From: Christensenella sp964592155
GTDB lineage: Bacteria > Bacillota > Clostridia > Christensenellales > Christensenellaceae
NCBI GenBank assembly: GCA_964592155.1
Contig: CAZQDA010000002.1
Span: 1 to 64,000 of the forward strand
Direction: 5' to 3'
DNA: 64,000 nucleotides
In this document: positions 26,488-34,805 of the stretch, piece by piece
How positions within the stretch are numbered: the first letter of the stretch is position 1
Layout of the letters: every line of letters starts with the position of its first letter
Made by a program: the position numbers and the translations under genes
Notes under the pieces: model-generated
What the model was told of the DNA's origin: nothing
The model's database searches: none
Seen by the model: the letters and a program-made list of their open reading frames with translations, nothing else

Positions 26488-27561
26488 TCAGCCACCCATT
26501 TTAGCTTTGAGATCTGTCACGAACGTCTCGATTGCCGCCTTGTCCGAACGGGACAGAAGCATACCGGGAACGATTACGGTTTTGCCCTTGTCAGGATTTT
26601 CTTTTCCTTCGATTGTGTTAATAACGGATTCCATCGTCTTAATGCCGATCTGATACGGATCCTGTCCTGTCAGCGCCTGAAGAACGTTTGCTTCATCCAG
26701 AAGCATAGCGGCTGTCTGCTCGCTTGCATCTGTTCCGAAAGTAACAACCTTGCCAGCCAGACCTGCATTTTTAACAGCCATCGTCGCGCCGATTGTGCCG
26801 CCTTCGTTTGCAGCCCAAAGCAGGTTGATGTCAGGATTTGCCGTCAGCATGTCGCCTGCAACCGTGATTGCTTTGTCCTGCAGCCATGCGTCCTGATCGG
26901 ATACGATCTCAACACCCGGAAGCTTGGAAACCGCATCGATAAAGCCCTTGCTTCTTGCGCCGGACTGCTCCGGCAGAAGGGATTTGAACTGGAGGATGCC
27001 GATTTTTGCTTTTCCGTCCATGTTCTCTTCAATGTACTTCGCGCAAGCTTCGCCTGTCATTTTGCCAAGCTGCTCATTGTCAGAGGTGTAGCAGGCTGTC
27101 ATCCAGTCCAAAGAACCCAGATTGGAATTTGAAAGGCCGATAATAAGTCCTGCATCCGCAGCCTTTTTCAGCGGTTCAATCGAAGCCGTTTCACTGATCG
27201 GAGAAATCGCAAGTCCTGCATATCCCTGATCCGTGTAAGTGTTGAGCATCTCAACTTCTTTTGCAGCGTCATTGTTTGTGTTGCCCGGGAAGAATTCATA
27301 GCCTGCTTTTTCAGCCGCATCTTTGTAGCCGAGCTGCAGCAGCTTCATGAACTGGTCTTCCTGAAATACAACGCCTGCAACTTTTTTGCTTGTTGTAGCC
27401 GGCTTGGAAGCATCAGCAGATGCCTCGGGAGCCTTGGATGCTTCTGTGGATGCTTCAGGAGCTTTGGATGCTTCCGTGCTCGGCGCCGCAGCGGGCGCTG
27501 CGCAAGCAACCATGGATACTACCAATATGGCAGCAAGAACGAGTAATAGTACTTTTTTCAT
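26488..27561 (-). CDS. Ribose-type sugar-binding lipoprotein (module 1)
   Basis: A 357-residue periplasmic-binding-protein family 1 (RbsB-like) lipoprotein. The signal peptide KKVLLLVLAAILVVSMVAC ends in a lipobox with Cys20. A Ser/Thr/Ala/Glu-rich linker of about 35 residues containing a ten-residue repeat ties the domain to the membrane. The two-lobed domain starts near KKVAGVVFQEDQFMKLLQLG and has GYAGLAISPISET and LLWAANEGGTIGA. It is upstream of its ATPase and permease and downstream of two URO-D genes in one operon. Confidence 0.93.
   Translation of the reverse strand: MKKVLLLVLAAILVVSMVACAAPAAAPSTEASKAPEASTEASKAPEASADASKPATTSKKVAGVVFQEDQFMKLLQLGYKDAAEKAGYEFFPGNTNNDAAKEVEMLNTYTDQGYAGLAISPISETASIEPLKKAADAGLIIGLSNSNLGSLDWMTACYTSDNEQLGKMTGEACAKYIEENMDGKAKIGILQFKSLLPEQSGARSKGFIDAVSKLPGVEIVSDQDAWLQDKAITVAGDMLTANPDINLLWAANEGGTIGATMAVKNAGLAGKVVTFGTDASEQTAAMLLDEANVLQALTGQDPYQIGIKTMESVINTIEGKENPDKGKTVIVPGMLLSRSDKAAIETFVTDLKAKMGG
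27400..27480 (-). repeat. Imperfect 30-bp tandem repeat in the lipoprotein linker
   Basis: Codons 28-54 of the module 1 binding protein form two full copies and one partial copy of a ten-residue unit: STEASKAPEA, STEASKAPEA, SADASKP. At DNA level the units are 30 bp with synonymous differences. The length of such a spacer could vary between strains. Confidence 0.8.
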
Positions 27562-27618
27562 TTTAATCCTCCTCTTATCATGTGAGTAATATAGTCCTCA
27601 AATTTATTTTGAGGAAAT

Positions 27619-28644
27619 TTATTTTTGTGTTAATTGATCCCAGGTTTCAAATACGGTATAGATATTTTGAGGGTCAGCCCCAATGCCAAACTCACATTGC
27701 GCGATTGCGCCGCCATCTTTCCAGAATGTTTCATAAAGCGCCTCCACAGCCCTTTTTACATCCGATTTACTCCCGTATGGAAGAATATGCTGACGGTCTA
27801 CCTCGCCCCAAAAAGTAATTTTCCCCTGATATTGCTTCAACTCTTCCAGGCCCATACAGAAAACCTGAGCGTTTACCGCATCCACACCGATGTCGATTAA
27901 ATGCGGTATGATTTTTAAAATATTGCCGTCCGAGTGGAAGAATAATTTTTTTCCATACTTTTTTGCAATATCCGAATAGTCTTTATACATGGGCTTAAAT
28001 AAGGAAACCCATAATTCCGGCGAAATCAGAAGGTTGATCTGAGTGCCCCAGTCATCCATGAAGAATAGCGCATCCACATCCGTCTGCGCCCACCTCGAGA
28101 GCAGACGGATATAAAAATCATGCATCTTTTCAATAAAGCGATACATGCGGGTCGGCTCATAGGCCAGGTCCATAAACAGTTTTTCCGTCCCCCGCAAAAA
28201 TTGCAGCCGTTCAAACGGCCTTGCGACATCGCTTGCCAAAACAAACTTGTCTGTTCCAGCACAGTACTCATTGATTTTTTCAATGTCCACTGTCAAAAGC
28301 TCTTCCGGAATATGCACCTGCTGCGCATCATTCCACGCCTCGTCTGTTATGATCGGTTCTTTTACCTCGCCCACAATTCCTCTTTGCAGGTTTGTAAAGC
28401 GGCAGCCCCATTCGTCAACATACTCGCCCAGCTCATAAAAATCCCCTACCGTGTTTGGCGGCGTTTGATAAACCTTTGCTTGCGCGGGAACCTCCACGAT
28501 ATCGTCTTCGAATGTTTGTGCTATTTTTTTAAGCTCCTGCGGAAAATGCTGCCCCGCATAAGGAAGCGTCCACATCTGGCGCGGTGCGCGATTCTGTGTA
28601 TTCTTCCCTTCCAATGTTTTCAAAACGAGCGCTCTTGAGTTCAT
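27619..28644 (-). CDS. URO-D superfamily protein 1 (module 1)
   Basis: A 341-residue uroporphyrinogen decarboxylase-fold protein, most like the methylcobamide methyltransferase branch (MtaA/CmuA type) rather than true HemE. The equivalent of the HxC zinc motif reads LFFHSDGNILKIIPHL, so the Cys is Asp239 (with His237); a Cys at 317 (AQCEFG) lies where the third ligand would be expected. The active centre thus differs from URO-D proteins 2 and 3. The ATG at 28644 is preferred, with GGG at a suitable distance; an earlier in-frame ATG overlaps the upstream gene. Reaction unknown. Confidence 0.8.
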   Translation of the reverse strand: MNSRALVLKTLEGKNTQNRAPRQMWTLPYAGQHFPQELKKIAQTFEDDIVEVPAQAKVYQTPPNTVGDFYELGEYVDEWGCRFTNLQRGIVGEVKEPIITDEAWNDAQQVHIPEELLTVDIEKINEYCAGTDKFVLASDVARPFERLQFLRGTEKLFMDLAYEPTRMYRFIEKMHDFYIRLLSRWAQTDVDALFFMDDWGTQINLLISPELWVSLFKPMYKDYSDIAKKYGKKLFFHSDGNILKIIPHLIDIGVDAVNAQVFCMGLEELKQYQGKITFWGEVDRQHILPYGSKSDVKRAVEALYETFWKDGGAIAQCEFGIGADPQNIYTVFETWDQLTQK

Positions 28645-28670
28645 CGCATTCCCTACCCCGCTGAAATAGC

Positions 28671-29882
28671 TTATCCCCTGCAAGCCTTCGCTGCATCATA
28701 GATTGCAACAATCTTTTCCGGCGGAACGTCCGCCTGAATATTATGTACTTGATTAAATACATAGCCTCCATGCTTTGAGAAAATATCAATCAAGTGCTTG
28801 ACTTCCTTTTGAATCGTATCAATATCCGATCCGGGAACCGTATTTTGCATATTCGATCCGCCGCCCCAGAAAATCAGGTCTTTCCCATATTCCGCTTTCA
28901 ATTTTTCCGGCGTCATTCCTTCTGCGGAAATCTGTACCGGGTTTAGAATCTGTACGCCTGCATCAATCAATTGTGGAATCAGGTTGTAAATCGCTCCACA
29001 ACTGTGCAGGAACACTTTTACGTCAGGATAATTCGTCCTGATAAACTGATATAACTTTTTGTGGTAAGGTTTGATCATCTCCACATACATTTCCGGAGAA
29101 ATCTGCGGTGCAATCTGGGTTCCCAAATCATCCCCAAACTGTATCATGTCAATATACTTGTGTACGCGCGGCATCAGCTTTTTCAAATCCTCGATGTACC
29201 GTTCTGTAATTCTCTCAAAGTAGTGATGCATCAAATCCTGTTCAATCGCAATGTTTACATAAAAGTTCTCATACCCAAAATCCGATTGCCCCGCTTCAAA
29301 TACATTGCCGCCGAACTCCATCAGAATCGCTTTGTCCGTATTTTCGTAGAGGTTTTTTGCGCTTTCCTCCATAAATTTGATGTCCGCTTCGTTAAGCCCC
29401 TCAGTGGGAATTGCGTCAATGTCCTCAATCGTATGGGCGTTTTCATATTTCCTGTCAATCAGGTCAAAATAAAGGCCGTCCTTTGGCATGCGGGCAATAA
29501 TTCCTTTGCCGTCCGGGGCGAGGATATCAATGTCGCCGTTTTCATTCGTAACAGGATTGAACTCTTTGGGAACATACCCTACCGCGCCATTCATCAGTTT
29601 TGTCTCTTTATATTCTTCAATGGAAATCCCAAAAGCAGGACAGCGTTTATGAACCTGCACGACGTCGCCGCCCATATAGTCCACAACCTTAAGACTTGGC
29701 TCCGCAAGCTGCTGAAAAACATCATAGACATAAACCTTTTCGTCTTCCATCCCCAAATATTTCAGCAATTCGGCATATGCAATTGCCTGAATTCCCGTGG
29801 AACGCATGCTGCCAAAATCAATTGGCAATTTGTCAGGAACCTGTCCGTTTAAAACCGCTTGTACTCTCTGCCTCGAATTCAT
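28671..29882 (-). CDS. URO-D superfamily protein 2 (module 1)
   Basis: A 403-residue URO-D-fold protein beginning MNSRQRVQAVLNGQVPDKLP. It keeps HxC in VFLHSCGAIYNLI (His293, Cys295). A second His380 in NQVHNIQADVPPEK sits where MtaA-like enzymes have a Cys in a PGCG context. It closely resembles URO-D protein 3 at 44.1 kb. It lies between the ROK regulator and URO-D protein 1 with a good AGGGAG site. A methyl-transfer role is inferred from the superfamily only; no corrinoid protein is linked. Confidence 0.82.
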   Translation of the reverse strand: MNSRQRVQAVLNGQVPDKLPIDFGSMRSTGIQAIAYAELLKYLGMEDEKVYVYDVFQQLAEPSLKVVDYMGGDVVQVHKRCPAFGISIEEYKETKLMNGAVGYVPKEFNPVTNENGDIDILAPDGKGIIARMPKDGLYFDLIDRKYENAHTIEDIDAIPTEGLNEADIKFMEESAKNLYENTDKAILMEFGGNVFEAGQSDFGYENFYVNIAIEQDLMHHYFERITERYIEDLKKLMPRVHKYIDMIQFGDDLGTQIAPQISPEMYVEMIKPYHKKLYQFIRTNYPDVKVFLHSCGAIYNLIPQLIDAGVQILNPVQISAEGMTPEKLKAEYGKDLIFWGGGSNMQNTVPGSDIDTIQKEVKHLIDIFSKHGGYVFNQVHNIQADVPPEKIVAIYDAAKACRG

Positions 29883-29906
29883 TTCTCTTCTCCCTTAAAA
29901 TATCTG

Positions 29907-31106
29907 TTATTCCACCGATGTCATTGCGGTGAATACTGCTGCTATCCCACCGATTGCCCCTGCATCCGTGCCAAAGGAGGATCTCACCTTTTTTACGTCC
30001 TTCACATGGGTCGGATAGGGTTTTTGATTTACGTATTTGATCGTCTTATGGAAAAGCAAATCGCTGCTCCCCATAAAGTCGCCTCCAAAAAATATTACAT
30101 TCGGGCTTAACAGGCTGATGATGTTCCCTAGTGCAATGCTCAGATAGTGGGCACATTTCTCAATTGATCTTACGCATACCTCGTCGCCCTTTTTAGCGCC
30201 CTCCACCACATCCTGCCAGCCGATTTCTTTCTTCTGTGCGAGTATGCTTTTTTCGCCCTTTGCAAGTTCTTCTTTCACATATCTCACTGCCGCCGCTCCA
30301 TCCGCATGCGCCTCCAAACATCCCTGCCCGCCACAGGAACACGGATGACCATCCGCCTGAACCGTGGTGTGTCCTATTTCCATGCTTCCATTGTTGTAAC
30401 CGTGAAAAATTTTTCCCTCGATCACCATTCCTCCGCCGACGCCAACGCCATACACCCCTATTTGAAAAATTCTCTTATATCCATTGCTTTTCCCAAACCA
30501 GTATTCCCCCAGGGCCGCGGCGGGCGTTTCCTTTTCAAAGTAGGTTTTAATACCCGTGCGGTCTTCGATAATATTTCTGATTGGAACGTTAATCCATCCA
30601 TGAAAGTTTGGCGGATTTACCATCGTGCCTTCTTTGTGATTGCACGGGCCGGGTACGGCAAGGCCGATTCCAATCACTTCTTCTTTTTTGATGTTATGCT
30701 TCAAAATCATGCTCTCTATGATGAGTGCCATTTTATCGATCGTAAAATCCTTGCCACGATCCACTTCCGTGTCCATATAAATTTTATCCAGTATATTTCC
30801 CTGAAAATCACTCATCACGCATATGATGTGCGACGTATTGAGCTCTACGCCGATCGCATAACCGGCCTCCGGGTTCAGTTGCAGCAGAATCGGCTTTCTT
30901 CCGCCTGCAGATTCTCCGCTGCCAATTTCCAGAATCAGCCCTTTTTCCAGAAGTTCCGTAATCAAATTCGTAATCGTGCCTGTCGTTAATTCCGTCTTTT
31001 TCACAAGATCTTTGCGGGAAATAACACCATACTTACGTACAATGCTTAAAACATTTTCAATGTTTATCTCTTTCATTTTCTGGCTGTTAATTTTTTGGTA
31101 CCGCAT
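29907..31106 (-). CDS. ROK-family transcriptional regulator (NagC/XylR type)
   Basis: A 399-residue repressor with an N-terminal winged helix (GVISRKDLVKKTELTTGTIT) and a ROK sugar-kinase-like domain. The zinc motif CSCGGQGCLEAHAD and the substrate region SMEIGHTTV are intact. The catalytic stretch, normally NDANAAAL in ROK kinases, is KETPAAAL (Lys192-Pro195), so the catalytic Asp is Glu193. Kinase activity is therefore doubtful and the domain probably only senses ligand. It heads the operon of two URO-D genes and the ABC transporter, and an inverted repeat lies upstream. Confidence 0.92.
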   Translation of the reverse strand: MRYQKINSQKMKEINIENVLSIVRKYGVISRKDLVKKTELTTGTITNLITELLEKGLILEIGSGESAGGRKPILLQLNPEAGYAIGVELNTSHIICVMSDFQGNILDKIYMDTEVDRGKDFTIDKMALIIESMILKHNIKKEEVIGIGLAVPGPCNHKEGTMVNPPNFHGWINVPIRNIIEDRTGIKTYFEKETPAAALGEYWFGKSNGYKRIFQIGVYGVGVGGGMVIEGKIFHGYNNGSMEIGHTTVQADGHPCSCGGQGCLEAHADGAAAVRYVKEELAKGEKSILAQKKEIGWQDVVEGAKKGDEVCVRSIEKCAHYLSIALGNIISLLSPNVIFFGGDFMGSSDLLFHKTIKYVNQKPYPTHVKDVKKVRSSFGTDAGAIGGIAAVFTAMTSVE

Positions 31107-31158
31107 AACACGCCCCGCACATATCTAGTTTTATTATTTTGTTTTACTTAATGGAAAG

Positions 31159-31195
31159 ATTAACGATTGGTTTAATAGATAGTTTAATCGTTAAT
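31159..31195. promoter_or_regulatory. Candidate operator for the ROK regulator
   Basis: Perfect 10-bp arms ATTAACGATT (31159-31168) and AATCGTTAAT (31186-31195) flank a 17-base spacer that itself contains the direct repeat GTTTAAT twice. It lies 53 bases before the ROK start codon in an otherwise AT-rich leader, as expected for an autoregulatory site controlling the whole operon. Which of the two repeat types is bound cannot be told. Confidence 0.6.
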
Positions 31196-31283
31196 AAAAG
31201 TTTAGTTAATTAAAAGGCTCACTTCTATAAATATTTCGTTTTTTTTTGTAATATTCTCTTCTATTTTTTCAATATTATGATGA

Positions 31284-31332
31284 CAAAAAAATAAGGCGCG
31301 CAAATCCGCTAATTTCCGCAGATTTACGCGCC
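31284..31332 (-). terminator. Terminator of the carboxyltransferase/Na+ pump operon
   Basis: A 12-bp stem with one mismatch (31295-31306 GGCGCGCAAATC and 31321-31332 GATTTACGCGCC) followed on the minus strand by TTATTTTTTT, 28 bases after the oadA-type stop codon. Confidence 0.85.
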
Positions 31333-31359
31333 TCTTTGCTTATCACATTTTTTCAGGTA

Positions 31360-32757
31360 TTAAACGGGATGGATCATGTTCTCTTTATCGAGCATTTCCG
31401 AATCCAGTTTATATTGGTTTGCCCGCCGGAATTCAAAAAATTTTGGTGCCACCTGCGGGAACATCGCATACGTAACAATGTCCTCTTCCTGTTCCATCCA
31501 GCCCTTCACTTCTTCCCTGTATTTATCCATTTCGGGCGGCAAAAGGTCTGCCGGACGTACCGTGATGACCTCATCATCTCCAATGCATTTTTTGCGCACT
31601 TCTTCATTCACAGGCGCGGGAAGTCTGCCATATTCACCGCGCAGCATTGCCTTGCTTTCCTTTGTCACCATCTTATAACGCTCGCCCGCCAGAATGTTAA
31701 ATACTGCCTGTGTGCCCACGATTTGGCTGGAAGGCGTTACGAGCGGCGGATAACCAAAGTCTTCCCTCACCCGCGGAACCTCCGCAAGCACATCCATCAG
31801 CTTGTCTTCCGCTCCCGCCTGCTTCAGCTGGCTGATGAGGTTTGACAGCATGCCGCCCGGCACCTGATAAAGCAGCGTGTTGATATCTATCCCCAAAACT
31901 TTAGGATCAAGGAATCCGTCTTTTTTAAGCCTGTCCGCAACCTTGGTAAAATACTTTGCGGCTTCCGTCAACTTACCAAGATCAAGCCCTGTGTCATATT
32001 CCGTGCCCCTGAGCGTCGCAACCAGCGATTCCGTTGCAGGCTGCGATGTTCCGTTTGCGAGCGGCGAAAGCGCCGTATCCACAATGTCAACGCCCGCCTC
32101 AATCGCTTTCAGAAGCGTCATATCCCCCACGCCGCTTGTATTATGCGTGTGCAGATGAATTGGAACTTTAACGTGCTTCTTCATCGCCGTTACAAGATTA
32201 TATGCCTCATATGGCAAAAGAAGGTTTGCCATATCCTTAATACAAATCGATTTTGCTCCCATTTTTTGAAGCTCTGCAGATAGTTCGATAAAATAATCAA
32301 ACGTATGAACCGGGCTCGTTGTATAGGAGAGCGCAACCTCCGGCCATCCGCCGTAGCGGTTAGTCGATTCAATCGATTGACGCAGATTCCTCGTATCATT
32401 GAGCGCGTCAAAGATACGAATCACATCCATTCCGTTCTCACACGCCTTCTTAACAAAGAAATCAACAACATCATCCGCATAGTGCTTATAGCCCAAAAGG
32501 TTTTGTCCGCGCAAAAGCATTTGCAGCTTTGTATTGGGCATTGCCTTTCTCAATTTCCGCAATCTTTCCCACGGATCTTCATTTAAGAAACGCAGGCATG
32601 CGTCAAAGGTCGCGCCGCCCCAGCACTCCAAAGACCAGTAGCCGATGCTGTCCAAAAGGCCCGCAACGGGCAGCATTTCCTCTGTAGTCATACGGGTTGC
32701 CGCCTGCGACTGATGGGCATCCCTCAGAATTGTATCCATTATATTTACTTTTGCCAT
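31360..32757 (-). CDS. oadA: Oxaloacetate decarboxylase alpha / transcarboxylase 5S-type carboxyltransferase
   Basis: A 465-residue biotin-dependent carboxyltransferase that moves CO2 between oxaloacetate/pyruvate and carboxybiotin. The TIM barrel has the metal/substrate motif DTILRDAHQSQAATRM, the carbamylated Lys region KSICIKDMANLLLPYEA and metal-binding His in IHLHTHNTSGVGDM. The length fits a subunit that stops before the biotinyl domain, which is encoded separately here. It is the last gene of the mmdA-type/gamma/biotin carrier/beta/alpha operon. GGAGG precedes the start by 6 bases. Confidence 0.92.
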   Translation of the reverse strand: MAKVNIMDTILRDAHQSQAATRMTTEEMLPVAGLLDSIGYWSLECWGGATFDACLRFLNEDPWERLRKLRKAMPNTKLQMLLRGQNLLGYKHYADDVVDFFVKKACENGMDVIRIFDALNDTRNLRQSIESTNRYGGWPEVALSYTTSPVHTFDYFIELSAELQKMGAKSICIKDMANLLLPYEAYNLVTAMKKHVKVPIHLHTHNTSGVGDMTLLKAIEAGVDIVDTALSPLANGTSQPATESLVATLRGTEYDTGLDLGKLTEAAKYFTKVADRLKKDGFLDPKVLGIDINTLLYQVPGGMLSNLISQLKQAGAEDKLMDVLAEVPRVREDFGYPPLVTPSSQIVGTQAVFNILAGERYKMVTKESKAMLRGEYGRLPAPVNEEVRKKCIGDDEVITVRPADLLPPEMDKYREEVKGWMEQEEDIVTYAMFPQVAPKFFEFRRANQYKLDSEMLDKENMIHPV

Positions 32758-32769
32758 GTTATTCCTCCT

Positions 32770-33957
32770 TTAGTTGGCAAACAGCGAAAGCAGCACGCCT
32801 GCCGCAACCGCCGAGCCAATCACCCCTGCTACGTTCGGACCCATCGCATGCATCAACAGGAAGTTGGAAGGATTTTCCGCCTGCCCAACTTTTTGCGATA
32901 CACGCGCCGCCATCGGCACAGCCGATACGCCTGCCGAACCGATCAGAGGATTGATCTTTCCGCCTGACAATTTGCACATAAGCTTTCCGAGCATGACGCC
33001 GCCAAACGTGCCAAAGGCGAAAGCAACCACACCCAAACCAATGATAAGCAGCGTATCCGGCGACAGGAAGGTCGCGCCTTGCGTGGTCGCACCCACAGAT
33101 ACGCCAAGAAATATCGTTACGATATTCATCAGCTCATTTTGTGCCGTATTGGACAGTCTGTCCACCACGCCCGATTCGCGCATCAGGTTACCAAGCATCA
33201 GCATACCGACCAGCGGCGCAGCCGCCGGAACGAGCAGCGATACGAATATAGTAACCGCAATCGGAAAAATAATCTTTTCCTTTTTGGACACATGCCGAAG
33301 CTGTTCCATCTTAATTGCGCGCTCCTTTTTGGTTGTACACAGCTTCATAATCGGCGGTTGTATCACGGGTACAAGCGCCATATAAGTATAGGCTGCCACC
33401 GCGATTGCCCCCAGATACTTTGGCGCCAGCTGTGACGCCACAAAAATCGCCGTCGGACCGTCCGCGCCTCCTATAATACCAATGGAAGCCGCAACCTGCG
33501 GAGTAAAGCCAACGAGCAGCGCCAGAATCAAAGCAAGGAAAATGCCAAGCTGGGCTGCCGCGCCCATCAGTAAGCTCTTAGGATTTGCGATGAGCGGCCC
33601 AAAATCCGTCATCGCGCCTACGCCAAGGAATATAAGCGGCGGATAGATGCCAAGCTTTACACCCAGATACAGATAATCCAGCAGCCCTGCCGTCGACTGG
33701 AAGTTCGCCCAATCGACGTGTCCGCCCTCAAGACCGAAAAGATCCGGATGGTACATTTGCGCCATCGGCAGATTTGTAAGCAGCATACCAAACGCAATCG
33801 GCAACAGTAACAGCGGCTCAAATTTTTTTACAATCGCCAGGTACAAAAGCACACACGCGATACCGATCATTACCCATTGCTGCCAATCCGTACCATTGAA
33901 AAATCCTGTTGTCTGGACGAAATTAAACAATGTTTCGCCAAAATTACCCAAAATCAA
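32770..33957 (-). CDS. oadB: Na+-translocating decarboxylase beta subunit
   Basis: A 395-residue polytopic membrane protein of the OadB/MmdB/GcdB family, which couples decarboxylation of carboxybiotin to outward Na+ pumping. Signature segments include FLGVGAMTDFGPLIANPKSL, ASIGIIGGADGPTAIF (with the Asp used for Na+), MALVPVIQPPIMKLCTT and NPLIGSAGVSAVPMAARV. Start is probably TTG, as GGAGG lies just upstream; a second TTG two codons later is also possible. It is encoded 12 bases before the alpha-type subunit. Confidence 0.94.
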   Translation of the reverse strand: MILGNFGETLFNFVQTTGFFNGTDWQQWVMIGIACVLLYLAIVKKFEPLLLLPIAFGMLLTNLPMAQMYHPDLFGLEGGHVDWANFQSTAGLLDYLYLGVKLGIYPPLIFLGVGAMTDFGPLIANPKSLLMGAAAQLGIFLALILALLVGFTPQVAASIGIIGGADGPTAIFVASQLAPKYLGAIAVAAYTYMALVPVIQPPIMKLCTTKKERAIKMEQLRHVSKKEKIIFPIAVTIFVSLLVPAAAPLVGMLMLGNLMRESGVVDRLSNTAQNELMNIVTIFLGVSVGATTQGATFLSPDTLLIIGLGVVAFAFGTFGGVMLGKLMCKLSGGKINPLIGSAGVSAVPMAARVSQKVGQAENPSNFLLMHAMGPNVAGVIGSAVAAGVLLSLFAN

Positions 33958-33984
33958 TCACCCTCCTTTGTGGGAATTCAGTTT

Positions 33985-34395
33985 TTAACCAATTACCGCA
34001 AGGGAGGTTCCCGTTTCTACGCTTGCTCCTTTCGCCACAGATACTGCGGTCACAGTACCTGCATGCGGCGCCATAATTTCATTTTCCATTTTCATGGCTT
34101 CCAAAACCATAAGAACATCGCCTTCCGCTACCTGCTGACCCACCGTCACATTGACGCTGAGAATCGTGCCCGGCATTGGCGCGCTGATCTGTGTTCCCGC
34201 TGCGTGCGCTGCCGCCGGAGCAGGAGCAGCCTGCGGCGATTGCGCAGGCGCGGCGGCGGGAGCCGGTGCTGCAACTGGCGCTGCCGCCTGAACAGGAGCC
34301 GGAGCCGGTGCTGCAGGCGCAGCGGGAGAAGCGCCCACTTCTTCCACCTCTACATGATAAGTATTTCCATTTACATTAATGACAAATTTACGCAT
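33985..34395 (-). CDS. Biotin carboxyl carrier protein of the decarboxylase complex
   Basis: A 136-residue biotinyl protein. The C-terminal domain carries the biotinylation site VLEAMKMENEI followed by VSVAKGASVETGTSL. A long Ala/Pro-rich flexible linker (about residues 23-68) joins it to a short N-terminal strand (RKFVINVNGNTYHVEVEE). This layout matches MmdC and the 1.3S transcarboxylase subunit. As the only carrier in the operon, it presumably shuttles CO2 between both carboxyltransferases and the membrane beta subunit. Confidence 0.93.
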   Translation of the reverse strand: MRKFVINVNGNTYHVEVEEVGASPAAPAAPAPAPVQAAAPVAAPAPAAAPAQSPQAAPAPAAAHAAGTQISAPMPGTILSVNVTVGQQVAEGDVLMVLEAMKMENEIMAPHAGTVTAVSVAKGASVETGTSLAVIG

Positions 34396-34418
34396 AATTT
34401 GATACCTCCGAAATAATT

Positions 34419-34793
34419 TTACCAGTTTGTGATCTGAGTATCCCTGCCCGCCTTATTCCAGGCAGACGTACCGCTTGTTCTCCTGTAAGACCTGATCACA
34501 AACGGAGTAGAAGACTGCTGCCCGCTTTCCATTGCGGCGGCAACAGCAGCGCTAAGTACAGCCAAAAGCTCATCGTCCTGAACCTCTACAACCGGCGTTT
34601 GCGGCAAAGGGGCCGCTACCGCTTTTTCCACTTTTGCAGCAGTGGAAGACTTTTTTCTATCCTTCAAAATAAGCGAAAGAATCGTGATCACCGCAATAAT
34701 GAGAGCCAAACAAACAAAAACGACCAACAGACCAAGCGCGATCGACTGAGCGCCGATCATCAACTCATCTCCGACACTAAGCGTACTGCTCAT
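34419..34793 (-). CDS. OadG/MmdD-type gamma subunit
   Basis: A 124-residue small membrane protein of the OadG family that holds the decarboxylase complex together. One transmembrane helix (ALGLLVVFVCLALIIAVITI) is followed by a charged linker, a helical segment (DDELLAVLSAAVAAAMES) and a conserved C-terminal tail (FVIRSYRRTSGTSAWNKAGR) resembling the small subunit tails of methylmalonyl-CoA decarboxylases. It is encoded directly after the 12S-type gene. Confidence 0.85.
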   Translation of the reverse strand: MSSTLSVGDELMIGAQSIALGLLVVFVCLALIIAVITILSLILKDRKKSSTAAKVEKAVAAPLPQTPVVEVQDDELLAVLSAAVAAAMESGQQSSTPFVIRSYRRTSGTSAWNKAGRDTQITNW

Positions 34794-34805
34794 AATAACC
34801 CCTTT

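Noticed and set aside
29061..29852. 263-codon plus-strand open frame
   Set aside because: Antisense to URO-D protein 2, with composition of a shadow frame and no initiation signals.
27619..29882. Calling the URO-D proteins HemE (heme synthesis)
   Set aside because: They lack HemE context, carry methyltransferase-like HxC or HxD motifs, and are embedded in sugar-importer operons.
34200..34340. GC-rich repetitive stretch in the biotin carrier gene as a DNA repeat element
   Set aside because: It encodes the normal Ala/Pro-rich linker; the repetition follows from amino acid composition.
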